NCBI RefSeq assembly: GCF_946886105.1 | Contig: NZ_CAMPHV010000031.1 | Coordinates: 1-62,565, forward strand | Direction: 5' to 3' | Length of the DNA: 62,565 bases | Origin: an uncultured Pseudomonas sp. | GTDB lineage: Bacteria > Pseudomonadota > Gammaproteobacteria > Pseudomonadales > Pseudomonadaceae | Shown: piece after piece, positions 8,622-16,382 of the stretch | Layout: the number at the start of each line of letters is the position of its first letter | Position numbering within the stretch: position 1 is the first letter of the stretch | Made by a program: the position numbers and the translations under genes | Notes under the pieces: generated by a model | Database searches by the model: none | What the model was told of the DNA's origin: nothing | Seen by the model: the letters and a program-made list of their open reading frames with translations, nothing else

Positions 8622-10225
8622 GCAACGACAATTTCTGCAACGCCATAGTCGCCGCCGCCCGCCGCCACCCCCAGCGTCTGGCTCTGCGCGTGCCCCGCGC
8701 GCAAGACGGCTATCGCAGCGCCGACCAGCTGAGTTACGCCGAACTGCTGGCCCGCGCCGCCCAGCTGCAACGGGGCTTGTTACAGGCGGGGCTGCGCCGC
8801 GGCGAGCGGGTGCTGCTGATCGCCCAGCCGAACCTGAACCTCTATGCGGCGATCCTCGCCCTGCTCGGGCTGGCCATGGTGCCGGTGTTGCTCGACCGCG
8901 GCATGAGCCGAGCGCGGCTGCTCGCCTCGGTCCGTATGAGTAAGGCCCAGGCCCTGCTCGGCGAACGCCAGCTGATCAAGCGCTGGTGGTTGTTGCCCAG
9001 CCTTTGGCGCCTCGACCGCCTGAGTCTGGACGGCGCCTGCCTGGGCGTACGCGCCCTGCCCTGCAATTGTCAGCCGACGGCCCAGGGCTTTCGCTGCGAA
9101 CCGGTGGATGCCGACAGCCATGGCCTGATCAGCTTCACCTCCGGCAGCACCGGCCTGCCCAAGGGCGCCGACCGCACCCATGCCAGCCTTATCGCCCAGC
9201 ACCTGGCCATCCGCGAATATTGGCCGGATCAGGACGACGACATCGACCTGCCGTGTTTGCCGGTGCTGGTGCTGCACAACCTGTGCTGCGGCATCAGCAC
9301 CGTGCTGCCGGCCACCGACCTGGCCGCGCCCGGTCAGGTGCAGGCGGCGACGGTGCTGCGGCAGATCCAACTGGAGGGCATCACCCGTCTGGTCTGCGCC
9401 CCGGCCTACCTGCAGCGCCTGGTGAGCCATGCCCGGGAACGTGGCCTGAACTATCCCGGCGTGCGCTCGCTGGTCGTCGGCGGCTCGACCCTGACCGAAC
9501 CCCTGCTGCGCGATTGCCTGGCGGTGTTTCCCAATGCCAAAGCGCTGGTGGTCTACGGCTCGACCGAGGCCGAGCCGATCGCCGAGGTCGAGATGGCCGA
9601 ACTGCTGCGCGATTGGCACCTGCAACCGGGGCATCTGGTGGGCCGCCCGGCCCCCATGGCCGAGGTGTGCATCGTCGACCCGCGGCAGCCCCTCGGCGAC
9701 GAAGCCTCGGTGCAACGCGCCAAACTCGCGGCCGGGCAACTCGGCGAGATCCTGGTGGCCGGGCCCCATGTGCTCAAGGCCTACGTGGACAATCCCGAGG
9801 CAACCGCCGCCAACAAGATTCCCCGTAGCGATGGCCTGGTCTGGCACCGCACCGGCGATGTCGGCACCTTCGACGACCAGGGCCGACTCTGGCTCAGCGG
9901 CCGACTCAAGGACGCCGTGGCCGCGGACGGCCAGTTGCACTACGCCTTTCCCCTGGAAAAAGCCCTCGACGCCCTGCCCGGCGTACGCCGTAGCGCCCTG
10001 ATCAGCCGCGACGAACAGCACCCGGACGACCTGGTGCTGGTCATCGAAGGCCAACCGCCCGCCGGGTTGGACGCGCTGCTGGCGCGCTTCGGCTTTGCCC
10101 GCGCACGCCTGGCCCAGATCGAACGCATACCGGTGGATGGCCGGCACAACAGCAAGATCGACCGCCCGGCCCTGCGCGAAGCCTTACGCAAGGGCCGTCT
10201 GCCTCTCAAGGAGCTAACGCCATGA
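8618..10225 (+). CDS. AMP-dependent synthetase/ligase, OleC-like
   Basis: An adenylating enzyme of 535 aa. The P-loop motif is FTSGSTGLPKGADRTH, followed by VYGSTEAEPIAE (A5-like), WHRTGDVGTFDDQGRLWLSG (A7/A8 with the adenylate-binding Asp) and a C-terminal HNSKIDRPALR containing the conserved lysine. The segment DIDLPCLPVLVLHNLCCG and the early MVPVLLDRGMSRARLL resemble OleC, the olefin beta-lactone synthetase/long-chain acyl ligase family, more than ordinary acyl-CoA synthetases. The ATG overlaps the previous stop (ATGA). No OleA, OleB or OleD homologue is visible, so it probably activates an acyl substrate for this operon. Family assignment is firm; substrate and product are not. Confidence 0.82.
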   Translation: MSNDNFCNAIVAAARRHPQRLALRVPRAQDGYRSADQLSYAELLARAAQLQRGLLQAGLRRGERVLLIAQPNLNLYAAILALLGLAMVPVLLDRGMSRARLLASVRMSKAQALLGERQLIKRWWLLPSLWRLDRLSLDGACLGVRALPCNCQPTAQGFRCEPVDADSHGLISFTSGSTGLPKGADRTHASLIAQHLAIREYWPDQDDDIDLPCLPVLVLHNLCCGISTVLPATDLAAPGQVQAATVLRQIQLEGITRLVCAPAYLQRLVSHARERGLNYPGVRSLVVGGSTLTEPLLRDCLAVFPNAKALVVYGSTEAEPIAEVEMAELLRDWHLQPGHLVGRPAPMAEVCIVDPRQPLGDEASVQRAKLAAGQLGEILVAGPHVLKAYVDNPEATAANKIPRSDGLVWHRTGDVGTFDDQGRLWLSGRLKDAVAADGQLHYAFPLEKALDALPGVRRSALISRDEQHPDDLVLVIEGQPPAGLDALLARFGFARARLAQIERIPVDGRHNSKIDRPALREALRKGRLPLKELTP

Positions 10226-10860
10226 AACCCCTCGACCCGCCATCGCGCTACATCATCCGCCTGAACCCCGCGGACATGCTGACCCTGACCGGCCTGCTGA
10301 CCTCGGCCCTGGCCATCCTCAGCGCCCTGCACGGCCTCTACGCGCTGGCCAGCGCCTGGCTGTTCCTGGCAATGCTCGGCGACGCCCTGGACGGCATCGT
10401 CGCCCGCCGGCTGAAGATCGAGCGTCCGTTCGGCCGTTACCTCGATGGCTTTATGGACATGCTGATCTACCTGGTGGCGCCGGCCCTGATCCTTTATCTG
10501 CAGGGTTTCGACGGCGCCTGGGGGCTGTTTCTGCTGCTGTTGATCGGCTGCGGCTGCACCCGTCTGGCGGTATTCAACGACATCGGCAATATCCGCGAAG
10601 GCAACGAGCTGGCCTATCTGGGCATGCCGGTGTTCTGGAGCCTGTTCGGACTCGGCGCCTACCAGCTGCTGGTGCTCTGGCTGCCGCCGCTGTGGCTGCA
10701 CGCCCTGCTCGCCGCGGCCATAGTCGCGTTCGGCAATGCCATGTTGCTGCGCCGCCCGTTCTTCAAATTCAAGCGCCTCGGCTCCATCCTCAGCCTGACT
10801 CTGGGCGGCTTCGTACTGCTGGCAGCGTTGCAATGGTTGCTGGGGAGCGGCGTTGCGTAA
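10222..10860 (+). CDS. CDP-alcohol phosphatidyltransferase family protein
   Basis: A membrane protein of 212 aa with the complete family signature D-x2-D-G-x2-A-R-x8-G-x3-D-x3-D: Asp54, Asp57-Gly58, Ala61-Arg62, Gly71, Asp75 and Asp79. Five or six hydrophobic segments follow. Enzymes of this family exchange the CMP of a CDP-alcohol for another hydroxyl compound and make polar-headed lipids such as phosphatidylserine, phosphatidylglycerol or archaetidylserine. The start overlaps the ligase stop. With the CarS-like gene directly behind it, the pair resembles the last two steps of a CTP-dependent lipid pathway. Which lipid is made cannot be told from the sequence. Confidence 0.88.
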   Translation: MKPLDPPSRYIIRLNPADMLTLTGLLTSALAILSALHGLYALASAWLFLAMLGDALDGIVARRLKIERPFGRYLDGFMDMLIYLVAPALILYLQGFDGAWGLFLLLLIGCGCTRLAVFNDIGNIREGNELAYLGMPVFWSLFGLGAYQLLVLWLPPLWLHALLAAAIVAFGNAMLLRRPFFKFKRLGSILSLTLGGFVLLAALQWLLGSGVA

Positions 10861-11380
10861 CGCCCTGTTAATCGCCCTGTATCTGCAGGTGCCGATAGTC
10901 ATCGGCGGCGTGCTGCATATGCTGGCGGTGACCCGCAACCTGCTGCCGGCCCTGCGTGTGCCCATCCATAGCCGCCTGTTCGGCGTCAACAAAACCTGGC
11001 GCGGCATGCTGCTGATGCCGCTGCTCACCGCCTTCGGCGCGCTGTTGCTGTGGCCGAGCGAACGCTGGCTGGGCGAACAGGCGGTGTTCGCCCAGCCACT
11101 GTGGTGGGTCGGCCTGATCGCCGGCCTGGCCTATGTGCTGGCCGAACTACCCAACTCCTGGATCAAACGCCGCCTCGGCATCGCCCCCGGCGCCACCCCC
11201 TCGCTCTGGGTGCTGCTGGGCGACCAACTCGACTCCGGCATAGGCGTAGCCCTGGCCTACTGGCTGGTACTGGACCAGCCAGCCATGGTCTGCCTGCTCT
11301 ACACCCTGACCTTCCCCCTGACCGCCCTGCTGGTCAAACGCCTGCTGTATCGGGGGCGGCTCAAGCAGTCGGCGGTGTAG
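10853..11380 (+). CDS. CDP-archaeol synthase-like (CarS) membrane protein
   Basis: A membrane protein of 175 aa starting at a TTG that overlaps the previous stop, with GGGGAG about 8 bp upstream. It carries the motifs of the CarS/DUF46 family: GVNKTWRG near residue 45, AELPNSWIKRRLGIAPG near 100 and LLGDQLDSG near 125. In archaea, CarS transfers CMP from CTP to a diprenylated glycerol phosphate. Bacterial members are widespread, and most lack a known substrate. As the last gene of the operon, next to a CDP-alcohol phosphatidyltransferase, it probably makes the CDP-activated lipid used by that enzyme (inference). Confidence 0.82.
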   Translation: MRNALLIALYLQVPIVIGGVLHMLAVTRNLLPALRVPIHSRLFGVNKTWRGMLLMPLLTAFGALLLWPSERWLGEQAVFAQPLWWVGLIAGLAYVLAELPNSWIKRRLGIAPGATPSLWVLLGDQLDSGIGVALAYWLVLDQPAMVCLLYTLTFPLTALLVKRLLYRGRLKQSAV

Positions 11381-11444
11381 GCCGGATTGAGCCCGGCCAT
11401 AGGCCTCTAGTATGAGCAGATGCGACATGCGCACGGTATGACCA

Positions 11445-11927
11445 GCGACACGCCAACCCAAAGACCTGCGCCATACCTATAGCGACCTGCACGCCGCACG
11501 CGCCGGATGGAACCGCCTGCAACGCGGCAGCGCCACACTCAGCTACACCCTGACCAAAGGCCGCCCGGATCTGATCCCTGAACTCACCTACACCCTGGTA
11601 GGCGTCAAAGGCGATATCGACGCCATCATCTGGCACGGCAGCAACGTGCAGCACAGCCTCACGGCGGACGCCGACTACACCATGAGCCTGGAGCTGGAAA
11701 GCCAACTGCCCGAAGACACCCTCGAAGAACTGGCGGATGGCAGCGGCAGCTACACCGGCGTGCTTGCCTGGTACCGCGACGCGAAAACCGGGGAACAACG
11801 CAAGATCACCGCCGGCGACCAAGCAAAGCCGAAGCGCCTGCACCATCTCTACAACAGCAAGGCCAGCGCACAACGGGCAATGGATCGAGAAATATCGAAA
11901 CTACGCAATTTACCGCAGCCTTACTGA
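11445..11927 (+). pseudogene. phage late-control gene D protein, C-terminal remnant
   Basis: An open frame of about 160 codons without a start codon at its head; a stop precedes it at 11439. The translation matches the C-terminal half of P2-type late control protein D (tail hub): KDLRHTYSDLHAARAGWNRL, GVKGDIDAIIWHG, then GDQAKPKRLHHLYNSKASAQ near the end. The N-terminal half and all other tail genes are missing. It marks the left edge of a decayed prophage region that runs to dusA. An ATG at 11646 could allow a 93-aa product, but this is probably non-functional. Confidence 0.75.
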
Positions 11928-12028
11928 ATATCAACACTCGTATGAATACCTCCTGCCCACCCATGTACTTGCAATAATTGGGCGGCAAGCTACTGTCATT
12001 AGACCATATTCAATGGATGGAATCTCTC

Positions 12029-12604
12029 ATGGGACGAGCAACGATTGAGGCGCGCCATACACTTCACACATTCCCCGAGCAGCACGAGATGCAAGCGGTT
12101 GTTTTAGTAAAACTGCAAGATGGGAATATTGACTTCCAGGGCATCACAAACTACGAGTTCGGCAACAACGCTCATGTTGAGCAAAAATTAATGGTGATGC
12201 TTAATACGAAGTACGGGGCAATTGCAAATATCCCAAGTAATTCCACAGTAATCTTTGCTGCCAAATGGAGTCCATGTCAAGAGTGTACAAATTTTTTAAT
12301 ACCTGACTTCTTAAGACGCGCCGACGTGGTGAGCCGCAACATAAGAGTCAAATTCAGATATGAGAATTACTACTTAGATGGGCTTTATCCAAACTCTTTA
12401 GCGAGCAAAAAACACTTATGGCCAAACCAAGGCCAAGCCACCGCCGCATACAGCACACTTTCAACTTCATTCCCCGCTCATTCAAGAATAAATTGGTCCT
12501 ATGACGAACCATCTAGCACTATGACTGACAAAGTTAAACCACTGATCGTTTTCGCCCTTGCCAATGTAGATAAAACTCACCTTTTTGAAACATGGCATCT
12601 ATGA
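12029..12604 (+). CDS. stand-alone deaminase-fold protein with APOBEC-like zinc motif
   Basis: A 191-aa AT-rich gene. It contains HVE (His49, Glu51), 30 residues, then KWSPCQEC (Pro82, Cys83, Cys86), the H-x-E...P-C-x2-C zinc site of cytidine deaminase-like enzymes. The WSPCxEC form resembles the SWSPC motif of AID/APOBEC enzymes and some bacterial toxin deaminases. Hydrophobic strands precede (MQAVVLVKL) and surround the motif (STVIFAAKW), as expected for the fold. I chose the ATG at 12029, preceded by GGATGG. ATG 12017 and a TTG at 11978 are also open. No delivery domain is attached and no immunity gene is obvious. It lies right after the phage D relic, so it may be prophage cargo or a detached toxin domain. 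Target unknown. Confidence 0.6.
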   Translation: MGRATIEARHTLHTFPEQHEMQAVVLVKLQDGNIDFQGITNYEFGNNAHVEQKLMVMLNTKYGAIANIPSNSTVIFAAKWSPCQECTNFLIPDFLRRADVVSRNIRVKFRYENYYLDGLYPNSLASKKHLWPNQGQATAAYSTLSTSFPAHSRINWSYDEPSSTMTDKVKPLIVFALANVDKTHLFETWHL

Positions 12605-13053
12605 AACCCACAGAGTGGCTCAAACACGTTGAGTAGCAGGTTGGGATGGCACTCGACGCCGCAGCCACCAGGACACAACAAAAACCTACCGATTTCATCT
12701 GAGTCTGCAGCCCAGCGCACAATACTCGGCAGGAGGCAGGGAACCTTGATTGGCTTGCTGAAGAACGTAATTTGCTCCCTATTACGTCCTCCTGTGCACG
12801 CCCGGCAACGATGGCAAAGCCGTCAGCGACTCCGCCCGGCCACATATGCCACATATCAAGACGGCGGCCAGGTTAAACCAAAGCAGCTGACGTGCCTTAT
12901 ATGCGAGCAAAGCGAATGCCGAGTGGGCGGTAACGCTGGAGTGGGGACTGCTGCATGAATTCTACCTGGATCGACATGATATCAATTTGACACCCAAGAC
13001 ATTGTCGTCTAATCAGATATATCTGTCTCACGCAATCATCGAAGGGAATCATC
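12605..13053. other. 449-bp gap, no convincing gene
   Basis: Short frames exist on both strands (for example 12629-12958 plus), but none has a recognisable product, a good ribosome site or consistent codon use. The region has higher GC than the two AT-rich genes beside it and may be decayed phage sequence. The last 40 bases carry the leader of the lipoprotein gene. Confidence 0.5.
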
Positions 13054-14220
13054 ATGACCTCCATGCTCAGAAGTGCTCTTGTAGTTATTTCTACATCTAT
13101 TGCCATCAGCGGATGCGCTACTCAACAGGACGCAACCACTCCTGAAAATGAAACAAGCGCTCTGTATGGCACTTATATGTTTGTCGGAAAATGTCCTCCC
13201 TTGGAAGTAAAGGCAGAAATTTCCGGCCTTGAGCCAATTCTAGGATTGATCGCGGCCGAAGCAGTTAAAGCCGGCATCGACATTTTAGGGAGAGCGATCA
13301 AGAAAGCGGCAACCGATGAAATTGACAGAACTACAGTACTGTCTAACGTTGCATCCAGCGAAAACCTGCAGGGCAACTGCATTAATATCGTTAGAGCGAA
13401 TTTTGACTTCGCCAGTGAAAAGGATCAGGAATTTATGTCTGAAACCGGAGCACTTAGCGGCACTGGCTTGACCCCAGCTAAAGTCAAGATAGTTGGCAAC
13501 CCTGATTTACATATCACGCTACTCCCGATCATGCAGAATAAAACGATAACTTTTGTGCCATTGAACCTAGAATACTCAGGAAAGACCCCCAGCGACCCCA
13601 AGAAATCTAAAGATCGCGAATTGTCCCTCGCCATTGGCTTCTCAACGATTGACAAAGATGCATCAAAAGATACATTTTCCGCCAGAGTTATAGACTTCGG
13701 CCTAATCAAGAGCAATAAAAAAGACAATAATACCAAGCTAAACTTCATGAACGCGGGCACCATATTCTCAGCAAATCAAACTCAACTCTTAAAAATCGAT
13801 ACAACTGGGAGCTTTTCTCTCGCCGCAACAATTATAGAAACAAAAAAGGCAGGAAAGATGGCGAAATTTTGGGATACTGTTTTCAGCGCATCCCAAGAAG
13901 AGATGAAGACGGCAGCAGAAACTGCAGTTAAAGAGCTTGAGATATTCAAGACCCGAGAACAACTTGAGCAAGCCAAGTGGAAAAAACAAGCCGCTGAGAA
14001 CACCGCAAAGAGCCAGTACTACAGCGCTTTGCAACTGGCCACCACTAAGGCAGAAGCGCTGGCACAACTATGCAGCACCGGCACCCCTAAGGAATCAGCG
14101 ATTATCAAAGCACAAACTGAATTGTTTGATGCAGTCAACGCCGCAAACCTTAACAAAGAGCAAGCGGAGGTTGATGGACCACCGTTAGAGGTTGTAGCTC
14201 CAACTGGCCAGTGCTCATAG
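13054..14220 (+). CDS. lipoprotein of unknown function
   Basis: A 388-aa protein with a short lipoprotein signal: a charged start, a hydrophobic core and the lipobox ISGC, predicting lipidation at Cys21. The body has no motif I recognise. It has a possible helical hydrophobic stretch near residues 65-90, a beta-rich middle, and a charged, probably coiled-coil region near 275-330. GAAGGGA lies 6 bp before the ATG, and an intrinsic terminator follows at 14235, so this is a complete single-gene unit. Low GC and its place inside a prophage relic suggest horizontal cargo, perhaps a lysogenic conversion gene. Function unknown. Confidence 0.7.
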   Translation: MTSMLRSALVVISTSIAISGCATQQDATTPENETSALYGTYMFVGKCPPLEVKAEISGLEPILGLIAAEAVKAGIDILGRAIKKAATDEIDRTTVLSNVASSENLQGNCINIVRANFDFASEKDQEFMSETGALSGTGLTPAKVKIVGNPDLHITLLPIMQNKTITFVPLNLEYSGKTPSDPKKSKDRELSLAIGFSTIDKDASKDTFSARVIDFGLIKSNKKDNNTKLNFMNAGTIFSANQTQLLKIDTTGSFSLAATIIETKKAGKMAKFWDTVFSASQEEMKTAAETAVKELEIFKTREQLEQAKWKKQAAENTAKSQYYSALQLATTKAEALAQLCSTGTPKESAIIKAQTELFDAVNAANLNKEQAEVDGPPLEVVAPTGQCS

Positions 14221-14234
14221 CCATAGAATCCAGA

Positions 14235-14260
14235 AGCCCCGCGGATGCGGGGCTTTTCGT
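14235..14260 (+). terminator. intrinsic terminator of the lipoprotein gene
   Basis: Stem AGCCCCGC/GCGGGGCT with a GGAT-containing loop, followed by TTTTCGTTT, 15 bp after the lipoprotein stop. Confidence 0.85.
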
Positions 14261-14261
14261 T

Positions 14262-14444
14262 TCACCCCGGCGAATTACGCCTCGCCATCGCCTCAATCGC
14301 CCGGCGCATAAACACCTTGTCGGCGTCATCCAGTTGCCGGTAAAACCTCAATAGCAACCGCTCCGTCGGCGTGACGCATTCCATCTGGGGCTGCGCGACC
14401 AGTTCAGCTAGTCGACCACCATCAGCCTCATGTACCTCAGTCAT
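14262..14444 (-). CDS. small hypothetical protein, repressor-tail-like
   Basis: A 60-aa acidic helical protein starting at an ATG at 14444. Its C-terminal half (RFYRQLDDADKVFMRRAIEA) resembles the helical tail found at the end of phage-type XRE repressors in pseudomonads. The XRE protein at 17714-18061 in this same region ends with a similar stretch (RYRELPEADRAAMARM). It may be a small regulatory partner or a relic of a repressor. The gene lies tail-to-tail with the lipoprotein and shares its terminator region. Function unknown. Confidence 0.45.
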   Translation of the reverse strand: MTEVHEADGGRLAELVAQPQMECVTPTERLLLRFYRQLDDADKVFMRRAIEAMARRNSPG

Positions 14445-14539
14445 TCTGCATACTCCGTCATTGGCAGGGAGCCCTGACCATAACGGCAGGTTTGCAGAAC
14501 GCTAACGCTCTAGAGCGGTGATTACAGGCCAATCAATGG

Positions 14540-15032
14540 TTAAACCGGGTCACCTATCAGCACCGCAGCCCCGGTATCACCTTCGCAGCCTTCGGTCGGC
14601 ATCCACTTAAGGCTTGCGCTATTGGCCGCTATGTCTACGTGCAGAACGCGATCGAGGCAATCCACCATCGCACCCCTGGCCACTGCCTCAAGCCGCTGCT
14701 CGGTCCAGATGATCACCTCATAGCTGAATACCTCGGCTTGCAGATCCTCTGCCTTCATCGTGATACAGGATGGAGGCATAGGCCTCATGGCAGGTGTTGC
14801 GCTCGAGGTTGCAGCGGATCTCTACGGCGTTGACGCCGGGGTGGTCGTAACCGGCCACTGTATGCCAGCCGCCCCACAGCAATAAGTCGCCCTGGTGCTC
14901 CTGCACCGTGAGCGGCGGCAAGGTCACAGAATGAGGTTGTTCAAGGGGCTCTGGGTTGGCGAACCAAAGGGCTGCATAGGCGGCAACCATGGCGGAGGAG
15001 AGGGAGACAAGCAGGTAGTTGAGGTAGCGCAT
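14540..15032 (-). pseudogene. frameshifted gene for a secreted hypothetical protein
   Basis: Two overlapping minus-strand frames appear to be halves of one gene. The first (start 15032) begins with an N-terminal hydrophobic signal (MRYLNYLLVSLSSAMVAAYA) and runs to HEAYASILYHDEG. The second continues in another frame with AEDLQAEVFSYEVIIWTEQ to a stop at 14540. The switch is around 14745-14770. Joined, they would give about 160 aa: an exported or membrane-anchored protein with cysteines near CNLERNTC. A genuine frameshift mutation and a sequencing error cannot be told apart here. No family recognised. Confidence 0.5.
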
Positions 15033-15114
15033 GATCGACTCCTTTCGAAGATGATATTAGTAGTCCTGACCACGTAAGTTATGAACTTAAAACTGCGACC
15101 CTATCAGATAAAAT

Positions 15115-16062
15115 TTATCGACCATCTTTTGCAAGAAGCTCTCTAACTCGCTTAACAACATACTGCTCAAACAAAGGATGACTAATGACCTTATCAAAAT
15201 TTTCTAGATAGTCACGCCCCTCATATGCATGCATAACGGAATTGCAAATTTCCGACTCAGAAAGGTGTTTACATTTTTGATATCTAGCGGGAAGGATAGC
15301 ATTAACATTCTTTAAGATACTAACCGCATCGCAATCTGAAAGTATTTGATCAAGCACTTCACGCCAGGGACGAGGATCATTTTCTTCGATTATGATACTT
15401 GTAAAAACCCAAGATACATACAACTTATCACCAACGCTAAAAATATCGAAGACATTATTGGATTTAAAAACCTTTTCGACTTTAAGATCTCTCCCTTCAA
15501 GCGCCGGAATTTGCGGTGCATTTCCCGTTCTAAACTGATGAATACTACGTCCATTAACATCGACTTCAACACAGACAACAGGCGCACTTAGAGAACGAAA
15601 TATTTTAATCAAAACAGCATCTCGCGACGCGCCCGTGATATTTACAACGTGCTTTAGATATTCTGAAAATGACGGAAATTTTTCATACTCTGCAATTAAC
15701 CAAGCTGTAGGAATCAGAAGTTCAGCTGCAAACCTATTCGCCTCACTCTCCATTTCCCGATATTCATAATCGTCTCCATCATCATTTAGATGCGATACGA
15801 TTATACCTGTATGCCAAGGAATGATCACATGACCCAACTCATGCGCCAGAGTAAATTTTTGTCGGGATTCAGGAGCACTTTCATTAATTAAAATATTAGG
15901 TCGTTCACTTCCACCGATTCCGACTGTTACACCGTCGGCGGTAATTGGAAAATAGATATACTCGACATCACCGTACTTTTTAGCCAATGAAAGCAAATCA
16001 TATGGCGGCTCTAACGAGTTTCGCAAAAGTACTCTCGCTGCCATCTTCTCTTCGGGTGTCAT
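15115..16062 (-). CDS. ImmA/IrrE family zinc metallopeptidase
   Basis: A 315-aa protein with the gluzincin motif AHELGH (His74, Glu75, His78) and a downstream ESEANRFAAELLIP helix that supplies the third zinc ligand, the pattern of ImmA/IrrE (COG2856) proteases. Unlike many family members, no helix-turn-helix precedes the peptidase domain. The C-terminal half (from about residue 165) is unassigned and may be a sensor. Its ATG overlaps the stop of the upstream gene (ATGA). Related proteases cleave repressors or antitoxins to trigger prophage or toxin release. Here it is the last gene of a unit that starts with a colicin-E3-like ribonuclease, so it may control that toxin (inference). AT-rich. 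Confidence 0.85.
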   Translation of the reverse strand: MTPEEKMAARVLLRNSLEPPYDLLSLAKKYGDVEYIYFPITADGVTVGIGGSERPNILINESAPESRQKFTLAHELGHVIIPWHTGIIVSHLNDDGDDYEYREMESEANRFAAELLIPTAWLIAEYEKFPSFSEYLKHVVNITGASRDAVLIKIFRSLSAPVVCVEVDVNGRSIHQFRTGNAPQIPALEGRDLKVEKVFKSNNVFDIFSVGDKLYVSWVFTSIIIEENDPRPWREVLDQILSDCDAVSILKNVNAILPARYQKCKHLSESEICNSVMHAYEGRDYLENFDKVISHPLFEQYVVKRVRELLAKDGR

Positions 16063-16379
16063 TTAATTTTGCCTATTTTACGCAACCACACCTCGACTCT
16101 TTTTGCCTCCTCAGGAGAACTAGCTCTTGCGGCCAAAGCATATCTCTCCCTCTCGAGTTCTACATCGAGGGTTGATTTATTTCTTCGGGCGGCAATAATA
16201 AAAGACAAAACTGAAGGCATAGTGCCCCACAACTCATACTCCTCCCAGCTCATTCCCAAGTATTCATGCAGCTCGAGCCCTTCCCCTTCTTCACCCTCAT
16301 GCCACTTATCAATAAAATCTTCGATCTCATCCAACAAGACTTCACCAGACAAGCATTGATCTATAAAGTTCATAAACAC
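16059..16379 (-). CDS. small acidic protein, candidate immunity/antitoxin partner
   Basis: A 106-aa acidic protein. Its centre, LHEYLGMSWEEYELWGTMPS, is a motif common in short hypothetical proteins of toxin-antitoxin-like loci. The N-terminal 40 residues are rich in Asp and Glu, as in immunity proteins of basic nucleases, and the C-terminal half is helical and charged. It starts 3 bp after the ribonuclease-like gene and overlaps the ImmA/IrrE gene, so all three are probably translated together. I see no similarity to the colicin E3 immunity protein. A role as inhibitor or as protease substrate follows from position only. Confidence 0.6.
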   Translation of the reverse strand: MFMNFIDQCLSGEVLLDEIEDFIDKWHEGEEGEGLELHEYLGMSWEEYELWGTMPSVLSFIIAARRNKSTLDVELERERYALAARASSPEEAKRVEVWLRKIGKIK

Positions 16380-16382
16380 CTC

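Noticed and set aside
11381..11460. Left attachment site of the prophage matching the start of dusA
   Set aside because: I looked for the dusA 5' sequence in this stretch and found no copy; the left boundary may be deleted or lie elsewhere.
12629..12958. 109-codon frame between the deaminase and lipoprotein genes
   Set aside because: No ribosome site, homology or codon bias; probably chance in decayed phage DNA.
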